DNA of 48,189 bases from a virus: the IMG/VR virus record IMGVR_UViG_3300046804_001530, positions 1 through 48,189 of that record; one strand, given 5' to 3'. This document shows positions 8,312-16,327 of the stretch, piece after piece. Made by a program: the position numbers and the translations under genes. The notes beneath the pieces are model-generated. The model was not told where the DNA came from, did no database searches, and was given only the letters and a program-made list of their open reading frames with translations. Each line of letters starts with the position of its first letter. Position 1 is the first letter of the stretch.

Positions 8312-11300
8312 ATGAGTTATGTTGGACTGCACGTTCACACTCACTATTCGCTATTTGATGGCATAGCGACACCACAAGAATATGTGGATAGAGCAATCGA
8401 AATTGGAATGCCAGCCATCGCAATAACTGACCACGGCTCACTATCTGGGCACCGTGAAATGTATCGTACCGCTATTGAAAAGGGTATCAAGCCAATTCTT
8501 GGCATTGAAGGATATATCGCACAAGACCGCTTTGACCAAAGAGATAAAGCAGAACGTGAAGATACCCCCCTAGACCCAGTTTACAATCACTTAATTATCT
8601 TAGCCAAAGATGAGCAAGGTTTGGAAAATCTAAACAAACTTAATGAGATTGCTTGGACCGAAGGATTCTATAAGAAGCCTCGTATGGATTGGGCTTCGCT
8701 AGAGAAATATAAAGAAGGACTTATTATTACTTCTGGATGTCTGTCTGGTTATCTTGCTAAAGCAATTGAAGCAGATGACCTTGCTAATGCCAAAGAGCAT
8801 TTGCAGTGGGCTAAAGAAACTTTTGGTGATGACTACTACATTGAAGTTATGCCACACAATCCACCAGAGATTAACAAAACCATTCTTGCTCTTGCTGATG
8901 AGTTTGGGATTAAACCTATCGTTACCCCTGACTGCCACCATGCAGGTCCAGAACAGCGTGAGATTCAGGAACTCAAACTAATTCTAAACACTTACTCTAA
9001 CAAGATTGAGAAAGATGCTACCTTTGCTGGTAGTCAAAAATATGACAATCTAATGGATAAGTTGGATTATCTATATGGTGCTGACCGCCAGATTACATTT
9101 AGAGATTATGAAATTCACTTGTTATCTGATGAAGAGATGCATAGGCATATGGAATGGCAGGGTATCGTAAGACAAGATATGTATGACAATACTATTGAGA
9201 TTATGAACAAGGTAGGCGATTACAATATCAAAGACCACCTTGACCTACTACCAGCACAATATACCAACCCAGACCAAGAACTTTATGACTTGGCAATGGA
9301 AGGACTTGATGCTCGTGGTGTAGGTGCTGACCCTACATATCATACAAGAGTTGAAGAAGAACTTCAAATTATCAAGGATAAAAACTTTGCTCCTTACTTC
9401 CTAGTTGTTCGTAACATGATTAACTGGGCTAAGAAAGAAGGCATTATGGTTGGTCCAGGTCGTGGTTCTGCTGCAGGTTCGCTAGTCTGTTATGCATTAG
9501 GTATCACTGACGTTGACCCTATTCAGCATGGTTTGCTATTCTTCCGTTTCATCAATCCAGAACGTAATGACTTTCCAGATATTGATACAGATATTCAGGA
9601 TTCAAGACGTGAAGAAGTGAAGGATTATTTGGTTCGCCAATATCGTCACGTTGCTTCTATTGCTACATTCCTTGAGTTCAAGGGTAAGGGTATGGTTCGT
9701 GACATTGCTCGTGTTCTAAATATTCCATTGCCAGATGTTAATAAAGTTCTTAAACTTGTTGATGACTGGGATGATTATCTAAACTCTAAATCAACTGCAG
9801 AGTTCCGTGAAAAGTATCCAGAGATTGAACTTTATGGAGAACAGTTGCGTGGTCGTATCCGTGGTACTGGTATTCACGCTGCTGGTGTGGTAACTGCTAA
9901 AGAACCTATCTTTAAGTATGCACCACTTGAAACTAGAACAACTCCAGGTAGCAAGGAACGTATTCCAGTAGTAGCAGTAGATATGGAAGAAGCAGAACGT
10001 ATTGGTCTAATTAAGATTGATGCTCTGGGTCTAAAGACCCTATCTGTTATCCAAGATACGCTGGCTATCATCAAGGAACGTTCTGGGGAAGATATTGACC
10101 TACACAAGATTTCTATGGACGATGCAAATGTTTATCGCATGCTTTCTGACGGATTTACTAAAGGTGTATTCCAATGTGAAGCCACACCATATACCAACCT
10201 ACTTGTGAAGATGGGTATTAAAAACTTTAATGAGTTGGCTGCTTCTAACGCTTTGGTTCGCCCAGGTGCTATGAATACCATTGGTAAAGATTATGTTGCT
10301 CGTAAGCATGGTAAGCAAAACATTGATTACAAACACCAAGTGCTAAAAGCATTCACAGAAGAAACTTATGGATGTATTCTATATCAGGAACAAGTTATGC
10401 TTGCCTGTGTAGAACTTGGCGGTATGACAATGGCAGAAGCGGATAAGGTTCGTAAGATTATTGGTAAGAAGAAAGATGCCAAAGAGTTCAAAGTCTTCCA
10501 AGACAAATTCGTTGCTGGTGCTTCTCGCTACCTATCTCCAAACATGGCAGAAGACCTCTGGCATGACTTTGAAGCACACGCTGGTTATTCGTTCAACAAG
10601 TCTCACGCTGTGGCTTACTCAACGGTATCGTATTGGACAGCATGGCTAAAGTATCATTATCCAATTGAGTTTATGTATTCATTGCTCAAGAATGAAAGCG
10701 ATAAAGATGCTCGCACCGAATACCTAATTGAGGCAAAGCGTATGGGTATTCCTGTTCGTTTGCCACACATCAATGAATCAGATGTTGATTTCAAAATCGA
10801 GGGTAAAGGTATTCGCTTCGGACTATCATCTATTAAGTTTATTAGTGATAACATTGCCAATAAGTATATTGCCGCTAGACCTTTTGCTTCCTACAAAGAA
10901 TTAGAAGAGTTTACATTTGGTAAGGGTAATGGTGTCAATAGTCGTGCATTACAGGCTCTACGCCTTGTAGGAGCCGCTACGTTTGATGATAATCCTAGGA
11001 ACGATGAAGAAGTTCGTCAGAACCTTTACGAGTATCTGAACTTGCCAGAGTTTAATACTTCTATTCCACAGCATTATCATGCGTTCATTAATGATGTAGA
11101 AGAATATGAGGAAACAGGTTCTTATATTCTTATGGGTATGGTCAAGAACATCAAGCGTGGTAAGGGTTGGTCAAGAGTAGAAATACTTGACAAGACTGGA
11201 AGTGTGGGCATCTTTGATGAAGAGAATTCAACAGTAGAAGCAGGTAGAACATATATCTTGTTGGCAAGTGATAACAGAATTGTTACAGCAGTGCCAGCAG

Positions 11301-11593
11301 ATGAAGTAAAGGGTAATCCATCTGCTCTGATTAAGATTCTAAACTTCCGTCAGTTGCCATACAAAGATGATGAATTATTTGTAGTAGCATTCAAGTCTAG
11401 GGTAACTAAGGCTGGAAAGAAGATGGGGTCGCTTGTATTGGCAGATGCTAACAGAGATTTCCATAGCGTAACTATCTTCCCAACTGCATTCCCTAAAGCG
11501 TATATGAAAATAGACGAGGGTAATGTATATAAATTTTCTTTGGGTAAGACCAAAGACGGAACAACTATAATGGAGGACGTGTTCAATGTTTGA
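8312..11593 (+). CDS. dnaE: DNA polymerase III alpha subunit (DnaE type)
   Basis: 1093 aa, slightly shorter than bacterial DnaE. The N-terminal PHP domain is intact (H7-x-H9-x-H11, AITDHGSLSGH, SGCLSG, TPDCHHA), so metal-dependent proofreading is possible. The palm has GPGRGSAAGSLV near residue 380 and the PDIDTD metal motif near 421. After the thumb and fingers comes an OB fold (SYILMGMVKNIKRGKGW). A C-family replicase in a phage is less common than A- or B-family enzymes, but known in several actinophage groups. The next gene begins 8 nt before its stop. Confidence 0.95.
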   Translation: MSYVGLHVHTHYSLFDGIATPQEYVDRAIEIGMPAIAITDHGSLSGHREMYRTAIEKGIKPILGIEGYIAQDRFDQRDKAEREDTPLDPVYNHLIILAKDEQGLENLNKLNEIAWTEGFYKKPRMDWASLEKYKEGLIITSGCLSGYLAKAIEADDLANAKEHLQWAKETFGDDYYIEVMPHNPPEINKTILALADEFGIKPIVTPDCHHAGPEQREIQELKLILNTYSNKIEKDATFAGSQKYDNLMDKLDYLYGADRQITFRDYEIHLLSDEEMHRHMEWQGIVRQDMYDNTIEIMNKVGDYNIKDHLDLLPAQYTNPDQELYDLAMEGLDARGVGADPTYHTRVEEELQIIKDKNFAPYFLVVRNMINWAKKEGIMVGPGRGSAAGSLVCYALGITDVDPIQHGLLFFRFINPERNDFPDIDTDIQDSRREEVKDYLVRQYRHVASIATFLEFKGKGMVRDIARVLNIPLPDVNKVLKLVDDWDDYLNSKSTAEFREKYPEIELYGEQLRGRIRGTGIHAAGVVTAKEPIFKYAPLETRTTPGSKERIPVVAVDMEEAERIGLIKIDALGLKTLSVIQDTLAIIKERSGEDIDLHKISMDDANVYRMLSDGFTKGVFQCEATPYTNLLVKMGIKNFNELAASNALVRPGAMNTIGKDYVARKHGKQNIDYKHQVLKAFTEETYGCILYQEQVMLACVELGGMTMAEADKVRKIIGKKKDAKEFKVFQDKFVAGASRYLSPNMAEDLWHDFEAHAGYSFNKSHAVAYSTVSYWTAWLKYHYPIEFMYSLLKNESDKDARTEYLIEAKRMGIPVRLPHINESDVDFKIEGKGIRFGLSSIKFISDNIANKYIAARPFASYKELEEFTFGKGNGVNSRALQALRLVGAATFDDNPRNDEEVRQNLYEYLNLPEFNTSIPQHYHAFINDVEEYEETGSYILMGMVKNIKRGKGWSRVEILDKTGSVGIFDEENSTVEAGRTYILLASDNRIVTAVPADEVKGNPSALIKILNFRQLPYKDDELFVVAFKSRVTKAGKKMGSLVLADANRDFHSVTIFPTAFPKAYMKIDEGNVYKFSLGKTKDGTTIMEDVFNV

Positions 11594-11924
11594 TGAAGTA
11601 GCAAAAGAACTGCACGAAACAGCAGTAGAAAAAGGTTTCTGGGGCATTGCCTATAACAATAAAGATAAAGAATCTTTGGATATCTTTATGACTAAACAAC
11701 TAATGATGATTGTATCGGAAGCGGTTGAGGTCATGGAAGCAATTCGTAAGTCCAAGGGTCCAGAAGAAGTTGCAGATGAGATGGCTGACATTGTTATCCG
11801 TACACTTGACTTATATGCTGGTCTTCGTGAATTTGAATATGTCAATGGAACACTGGATGCCGCATTTGAAAAGAAAACAGGATTCAATAAATCTAGACCA
11901 GAAAAGCATGGGGTGAGATTCTAA
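11586..11924 (+). CDS. MazG-like nucleotide pyrophosphohydrolase
   Basis: 112 aa, all helical. The segment EAVEVMEAIRKSKGPEEVADEMADIVIRTLDL (about residues 45-80 in total) has the E-x3-E and E-x2-D metal-binding pattern of the MazG/dUTPase-like all-alpha NTP pyrophosphatases. These enzymes cleave nucleoside triphosphates, or ppGpp-like alarmones in some cases, and in phages may tune the nucleotide pool during replication. It is coupled to polymerase upstream and RecA downstream by overlaps. Confidence 0.75.
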   Translation: MFDEVAKELHETAVEKGFWGIAYNNKDKESLDIFMTKQLMMIVSEAVEVMEAIRKSKGPEEVADEMADIVIRTLDLYAGLREFEYVNGTLDAAFEKKTGFNKSRPEKHGVRF

Positions 11925-12931
11925 TGACAACACTTGAAGAAGCGATGGCACAACTAGACCCACGCATTCGTAAGCGTTTGACTACTGGTGTTGGATTTAA
12001 AACAGAGTATCAGGGTACACCAAGTTTTGGTCTCAATCGTGCTTTGAACGGTGGCTTACCTATGGGTAGACAGGTATTAATTTGGGGAAGCAAGTCTTCT
12101 GCAAAGTCTTCGCTATGCTTGCAGATGATTGCACAGGCACAGCAAGAGGGAAAACTGTGTGCTTGGATTGATGCAGAGATGTCATACTCCGAAGATTGGG
12201 CTAAAAGACTTGGGGTAGACACAGACCAATTAATCGTCTCACAGGCTCGTACAATCAATGAGATGGTGGATGTTGGAACTAACCTAATGAATGCTGGAGT
12301 AGACATTATTGTAGTTGATTCAATTACATCTCTGCTACCTGCTATCTATTTTGAAAAGGATACTGATGAACTCAAACAACTTGAAAACACAAAACAAATT
12401 GGTGCGGAGTCTAGGGATTTTAGTAACGCTTGGAAGATGCTTAATTATGCTAATAACAAAGTTAAGCCAACCCTTTTGGTACTTATCTCGCAATCTCGTA
12501 ACAATATTTCTGCTATGTATACTAGCCAACAGCCTTCAGGCGGTCAGGCTACTAAATTTTATTCATCTACGGTTATCAAGTTATTCAGTTCCGAATCAGA
12601 CAATCAAGCAATTAAAGGCAAGATTGCAGTTGGCGATAAACTCATTGAGGAAAAGGTTGGTAGGAAAATTCGTTGGGAAGTCCAGTTCTCCAAGACATCG
12701 CCAGCCTTCCAATCTGGAGAATACGATTTTTATTTCCGAGGTGATGTTGGCATTGACAGCATTGGCGATTTGGTTGATACTGCCGAAATGATGGGTATTG
12801 TAGAACGCACAGGGGCTTGGTACATCCTTCCAGATGGTACTAAGTTGCAGGGTAGAGACAAGTTTGTGGCTCGTGTTCGTGAAGACCTAGACCTACAAGA
12901 TGATATCAAGGCTAAGGTTATGAATGGGTAA
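11924..12931 (+). CDS. recA: RecA-like recombinase with altered Walker A
   Basis: 335 aa. The RecA core is clear: GLNRALNGGLPMGRQVLIWG, then LCAWIDAEMSYSEDWAKRLG, Walker B DIIVVDSITSLLP, and the L1/L2 region ending in the C-terminal RREVQF-like segment (IRWEVQFSKTSPAF). It would drive strand exchange and fork repair. The Walker A motif reads GSKSSAKS (55-62) where RecA has GPESSGKT, so the Gly before the catalytic Lys is Ala. The ATG overlaps the MazG stop. Confidence 0.9.
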   Translation: MTTLEEAMAQLDPRIRKRLTTGVGFKTEYQGTPSFGLNRALNGGLPMGRQVLIWGSKSSAKSSLCLQMIAQAQQEGKLCAWIDAEMSYSEDWAKRLGVDTDQLIVSQARTINEMVDVGTNLMNAGVDIIVVDSITSLLPAIYFEKDTDELKQLENTKQIGAESRDFSNAWKMLNYANNKVKPTLLVLISQSRNNISAMYTSQQPSGGQATKFYSSTVIKLFSSESDNQAIKGKIAVGDKLIEEKVGRKIRWEVQFSKTSPAFQSGEYDFYFRGDVGIDSIGDLVDTAEMMGIVERTGAWYILPDGTKLQGRDKFVARVREDLDLQDDIKAKVMNG

Positions 12932-13103
12932 ATATACAGTCTATCCAGGAAAGTTTCCTTGCCATACCTGCAAGGTAGAAGTTAAATCAGTTAGACTATA
13001 TCCAGTAGAAAAACTGATAACCTGGATGTGTCCAGACAAACATCTTAATGAAGTTAGTCTGCAAACAAAAAAGAAGAAGAAGGACTATGACGGAGAGAAG
13101 TGA
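12924..13103 (+). CDS. Small CxxC zinc-ribbon-like protein
   Basis: 59 aa, ATG 12924 inside the end of recA. It holds C13-H-T-C16 and a later Cys36 (WMCPDKH), the layout of a small zinc-binding protein, and ends in a Lys-rich stretch (KKKKKDYDGEK). It overlaps both neighbours, so it is part of the same transcript. No function known. Confidence 0.55.
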   Translation: MGKYTVYPGKFPCHTCKVEVKSVRLYPVEKLITWMCPDKHLNEVSLQTKKKKKDYDGEK

Positions 13104-13374
13104 AAGCAAGCGTCTTGGGGCTAAACAGCACAAGAACTCTGGTAGGGGAACTCACAAGGGCGATGCATCTTGGGAGAACTTCACCGTTGATTTCAAAGAA
13201 GTGGGTAAGTCCTTTACTCTTAATAAAGAAGTCTGGGCTAAGGCAACCACAGATGCTATTCGCAACGGCAATGACCCTGCGATTGTGGTTGTCCTTGGCG
13301 AGGGCGGAATTAAAACAAGATTAGCAATCATTGAGTTGTCGCTACTTGACCAAATACTAGATGATAGTGTATAA
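13087..13374 (+). CDS. Putative PD-(D/E)XK-type endonuclease / resolvase
   Basis: 95 aa from ATG 13087, chosen over an upstream in-frame ATG at 13048 that lies inside the previous gene. The pattern ESKRLGAKQHKNSGRGTHKGD followed by FTVDFKEVGKSFTLN resembles the Glu-(Gly-rich)-Gly-Asp...Asp-x-Lys core of small phage Holliday junction resolvases and Mrr-like nucleases. A RuvC-like gene also occurs in the window, so the role may differ. Moderate to low certainty. Confidence 0.5.
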   Translation: MTERSESKRLGAKQHKNSGRGTHKGDASWENFTVDFKEVGKSFTLNKEVWAKATTDAIRNGNDPAIVVVLGEGGIKTRLAIIELSLLDQILDDSV

Positions 13375-13375
13375 T
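13346..13375 (+). promoter_or_regulatory. Sigma70-type promoter inside 3' end of a gene
   Basis: TTGACC (13346-13351), 18 bp, TATAAT (13370-13375). It overlaps the end of the upstream gene and would start a transcript for the block from 13400 on. Confidence 0.6.
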
Positions 13376-13399
13376 AGAACTATAACATTAAGGAATTAA

Positions 13400-13714
13400 A
13401 TGGAAACAATAGAACAACCGAAAACAACACTAGAGATGGTCAACGGTCTAACAGAGATTGCTGACTTTATGAATGATGAAGAACTAACTACAGCATTGAC
13501 CTTTATTGCTAAGGTTATTCTTAAACCAGATGTTCCACTAAATGTTGCCACCGTGGAGATAGTCCGTCTGCAAGCAATTGCTGCAAAGATGTCACTAAAA
13601 GCCACATGGATGGTCAACGTAGAAAAAGGAGACAGGGCGAGAAAGAATATTTATTTCACTGCAGCCCAAGCCATTAATGACTTGGTATCAGCACTTAAAT
13701 ATATTACTCGCTAA
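13400..13714 (+). CDS. Hypothetical helical protein
   Basis: 104 aa, predicted mainly helical (LEMVNGLTEIADFMNDEELTTALT near the N-terminus). AAGGAA lies 6-7 nt before the ATG and a promoter is seen just upstream. It leads into the Cas4-like gene 6 nt later. No motif recognised. Confidence 0.6.
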   Translation: METIEQPKTTLEMVNGLTEIADFMNDEELTTALTFIAKVILKPDVPLNVATVEIVRLQAIAAKMSLKATWMVNVEKGDRARKNIYFTAAQAINDLVSALKYITR

Positions 13715-13720
13715 ATTATC

Positions 13721-14530
13721 ATGGTAAAGAATTTATTAAGTCAGGTAATGGTTAAAAAGGTTGAGAGCAATCCCAATTCCAAACCATCATTTATTGACAG
13801 AGACGAACTAATTGCAAAGATTAATTCTGGCTACACCATCAATCGTGTAGATAAGTTTCAAACAAAGAAAACATTTGCCCCTAGCACAATTGCATTTTCT
13901 CATGGAGAATGTCCACGCTATTGGTATCTAGCATTTGAGGGTGCTGTATTTACAGATAACGCAGATGCTTATGGCGGTGCGAACATGACAGCAGGAACAA
14001 AATCGCATGAACGTATTCAGGAAGCAATGAAGAACGTTCCTGGACTTCTTGCTGATTCAGAATTTAAGATTACCTATAATGACCCACCGATTTTTGGATT
14101 TGGTGACGTTATGCTTAACTGGGAAGAGAAGCAACTATTAGGTGAGATTAAGACAATGCCACATGAGGCATTTGAGTATAGAAAAATTTCAGGTAAGCCA
14201 AAGGCTGGACACCTTGTTCAGTTATTGATTTACATGAAAATCCTAAACAAAAACAAATCAGTATTGATTTATGAAAACAAGAATAATCACGAATTGTTGA
14301 TTTTTCCTATTGAATTAAATCAGTATATGTATGAGTGGGTAGAGAACGCTTTTGAATGGATGAGAACAGTTCGTAAGGCTTGGGAAGATAAAACCCTGCC
14401 AGAGAAAAACTATCGTTCTAATTCAAAGATTTGCAAGACTTGTCCTATCAAGGATGCTTGCAACATCGCAGGTTCTGGAGAGATTAAAATTAAATCTTTG
14501 GAGCCTTTAGATGAAAACCAAGCACTGTGA
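13721..14530 (+). CDS. Cas4/RecB-family exonuclease with Fe-S cluster
   Basis: 269 aa. The PD-(D/E)XK core appears as GTKSHERIQEAM, FGFGDVMLNW (Asp) and LLGEIKT (Glu-x-Lys). One Cys (GECPRYWYL, about residue 65) plus a C-terminal C-x2-C-x5-C (ICKTCPIKDAC, about 238-247) would hold a 4Fe-4S cluster, as in Cas4 and AddB. In phages this family processes DNA ends for recombination. No CRISPR array or other cas gene is present, so it is not an adaptation module. Confidence 0.82.
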   Translation: MVKNLLSQVMVKKVESNPNSKPSFIDRDELIAKINSGYTINRVDKFQTKKTFAPSTIAFSHGECPRYWYLAFEGAVFTDNADAYGGANMTAGTKSHERIQEAMKNVPGLLADSEFKITYNDPPIFGFGDVMLNWEEKQLLGEIKTMPHEAFEYRKISGKPKAGHLVQLLIYMKILNKNKSVLIYENKNNHELLIFPIELNQYMYEWVENAFEWMRTVRKAWEDKTLPEKNYRSNSKICKTCPIKDACNIAGSGEIKIKSLEPLDENQAL

Positions 14531-14810
14531 GTGGTGTGACAACCCATTTCAAACTAAGTTATCTTATCAAATATACTGTTCGCCAGAATGCAGACAACTA
14601 GCAACAAAAGAAAAAATTGCTGAAAAATATTTAAGAGATAAGATACAAAAGCGTGGAAATAAAATAAGACTATGTAAGACTTGTGGTAAAAAGTTATCCA
14701 TGTACACAGACGAAACAATTTGTCAATCTTGCGAGGTAAATCCAGATGAGGTCAAAGACACTCTAAAAGAGATTAAGGATATCCTAAATGGTAAAATTAA
14801 ATTTGACTAA
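14511..14810 (+). CDS. Protein with two zinc-binding motifs
   Basis: 99 aa overlapping the nuclease gene by 20 nt. Two four-Cys sites are visible: CEWC...CSPEC near residues 6-27 and CKTC...CQSC near 55-73, with a basic helix between (EKYLRDKIQKRGNK). Such double zinc ribbons bind nucleic acid or partner proteins. Located between two recombination nucleases. Confidence 0.6.
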   Translation: MKTKHCEWCDNPFQTKLSYQIYCSPECRQLATKEKIAEKYLRDKIQKRGNKIRLCKTCGKKLSMYTDETICQSCEVNPDEVKDTLKEIKDILNGKIKFD

Positions 14811-15363
14811 GAAGCCTAAGCGTTTCTGTGCCATTGATGCAAGCACAAACAGTCTTGCCTTTGCCATCTATGAAGACAAGAAAATTATTGCTTGTGGCAA
14901 GATTAAATTTGAAGGCGTAACTACTTACGATAAGGTTATGGATGCTGCTAAGAAAACCAAAGCATTCTTTGATAAGTTTGATTTTGATACCATCATCATT
15001 GAACACACAGTATTTATGAACAGCCCTAAGACTGCTGCACAACTGGCTATGGTACAGGGAGCACTCCTTGGGGCTGCATCTATGTCTGGGGTAAAGAAGA
15101 TTGGCTCCGTATCACCTATGACATGGCAAAACTTTATTGGTAATAAGAAACTAACCAAAGAAGAAAAACATGAGATTCAAAAAAAGAATCCAGGCAAATC
15201 AACTTCTTGGTTCAAAACTCAGGAACGAAATATTCGCAAACAAAGAACAATAAACTTTGTTAATATTAATTATGATAAACAATTGGAAGATGACGATGTG
15301 GCAGATGCCTGTGCCATTGGACATTGGGCATTGCACAATTGGGATAAGGCATTTGGGTATTGA
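14788..15363 (+). CDS. RuvC-like Holliday junction resolvase
   Basis: 191 aa with the RNase H-fold acidic tetrad of RuvC: D17 in FCAIDAST, E72 in IIIEHT, and D169/D173 in the C-terminal EDDDVADA helix. It would cut branched DNA made by RecA or by replication before packaging. It overlaps the zinc-protein gene by 23 nt and precedes the terminase genes, which fits debranching before DNA packaging. Confidence 0.82.
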   Translation: MVKLNLTKKPKRFCAIDASTNSLAFAIYEDKKIIACGKIKFEGVTTYDKVMDAAKKTKAFFDKFDFDTIIIEHTVFMNSPKTAAQLAMVQGALLGAASMSGVKKIGSVSPMTWQNFIGNKKLTKEEKHEIQKKNPGKSTSWFKTQERNIRKQRTINFVNINYDKQLEDDDVADACAIGHWALHNWDKAFGY

Positions 15364-15367
15364 CAAA

Positions 15368-15523
15368 ATGGCAAATAAGTTCTATACTAATGAGGCATGG
15401 TTACGCAAACGTTTCTGGATTGACAAGAAAAGTCCAGAAGATATAGCCAAAGAATGCGGTACCAGCGTTGAAACAATTTATGTATATTTAGCCAAATTCG
15501 GATTAAGGAAATCAAAGAGATGA
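15368..15523 (+). CDS. Small helix-turn-helix protein
   Basis: 51 aa, ATG 15368, four bases after the RuvC stop. Residues about 22-48 (SPEDIAKECGTSVETIYVYL, then AKFGLRK) form a clear HTH with a basic end. Likely a DNA-binding regulator or a partner of the terminase region. The last 4 bases overlap the next gene. Confidence 0.6.
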   Translation: MANKFYTNEAWLRKRFWIDKKSPEDIAKECGTSVETIYVYLAKFGLRKSKR

Positions 15524-15801
15524 AAAAAGTAAAAGCAACAAAGCCACAAACCACTAAATTTGCTAGAGAGTATGAACTGCAAGTTGGCAAGTTTATTGTC
15601 GCTAAAGGTGATATCATTAAAATAGACGGAGAACATGGCGGAAAGTTTAGATTTGAAAGTCTGACAACTAATACCGAAAATGGTAAAGTTTGGGTAGACT
15701 GCTTTGAGATACACAAGAAGTCTGTTGGTGCATTCCGTTCATTTACACCTGACAGGGTAAAACGTGTGCCAACGAAACGAGGAAAGAAAAATGTCGATTG
15801 A
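15520..15801 (+). CDS. Small basic beta-rich protein
   Basis: 93 aa with a basic N-terminus (MKKVKATKPQTTKF) and C-terminus (RVKRVPTKRGKKN). The middle (VAKGDIIKIDGEHGGKFRFESL, less than 25 residues) looks like a KOW/SH3-type barrel of the sort that binds nucleic acid. The 3' end overlaps the small terminase gene by 11 nt. Function unknown. Confidence 0.55.
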   Translation: MKKVKATKPQTTKFAREYELQVGKFIVAKGDIIKIDGEHGGKFRFESLTTNTENGKVWVDCFEIHKKSVGAFRSFTPDRVKRVPTKRGKKNVD

Positions 15802-16327
15802 AGACCTAACGGTTGAACATCTCGATGAGATGAATAAAGTTGTAGAGAAGTATCTCCAAGGAGAAGACCCTACCAAGATTTCTAAAGAACTTGCACTACC
15901 AAGACAAAAGGTAGTTGCCCACATCAATCAGTGGCGTGTAATGGCTTCCGATAATGCTGCTATTCGTGCCAGGGCTAAGGAAGCCCTTGTAGGTGCAGAC
16001 ACACACTATAATAAACTAATCAGTAAAGCATATGAAGTTATTGATGATGCAACTACTGTTGCTAACTTGGGTGCTAAGACTGCTGCAATCAAACTTGTTA
16101 TGGATATTGAAAGCAAGCGTATTGATATGCTACAAAAGGCTGGCTTACTTGAGAACAAAGAACTGGCAGAAGAGATGCTGGAGATTGAACGCAGACAGGA
16201 TATCCTTGTTGGTATTCTTAGAGATATTGCAAGTGAGTATCCGCAAATTCGTGATGAGATTATGCGTAGACTTTCGCAGGTATCTAGAGAACAGGAAGTG
16301 ATTACCATTGTCCACGATGTTCAATGA
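15791..16327 (+). CDS. Terminase small subunit (putative)
   Basis: 178 aa from ATG 15791, with GAGGAAAG just upstream. An N-terminal HTH (KYLQGEDPTKISKELALP, about 20-38) is followed by a long helical region (EDDATTVANLG-type, KTAAIKLVMDIESKRIDML), matching small terminases that bind the packaging site and form a ring. It lies directly before the large subunit, overlapping it by 20 nt. Confidence 0.72.
   Translation: MSIEDLTVEHLDEMNKVVEKYLQGEDPTKISKELALPRQKVVAHINQWRVMASDNAAIRARAKEALVGADTHYNKLISKAYEVIDDATTVANLGAKTAAIKLVMDIESKRIDMLQKAGLLENKELAEEMLEIERRQDILVGILRDIASEYPQIRDEIMRRLSQVSREQEVITIVHDVQ

Noticed and set aside
13721-14530. Cas4-like gene as sign of a CRISPR system
   Set aside because: No cas1, cas2 or repeat array in the window; Cas4-type nucleases are common phage recombination enzymes.
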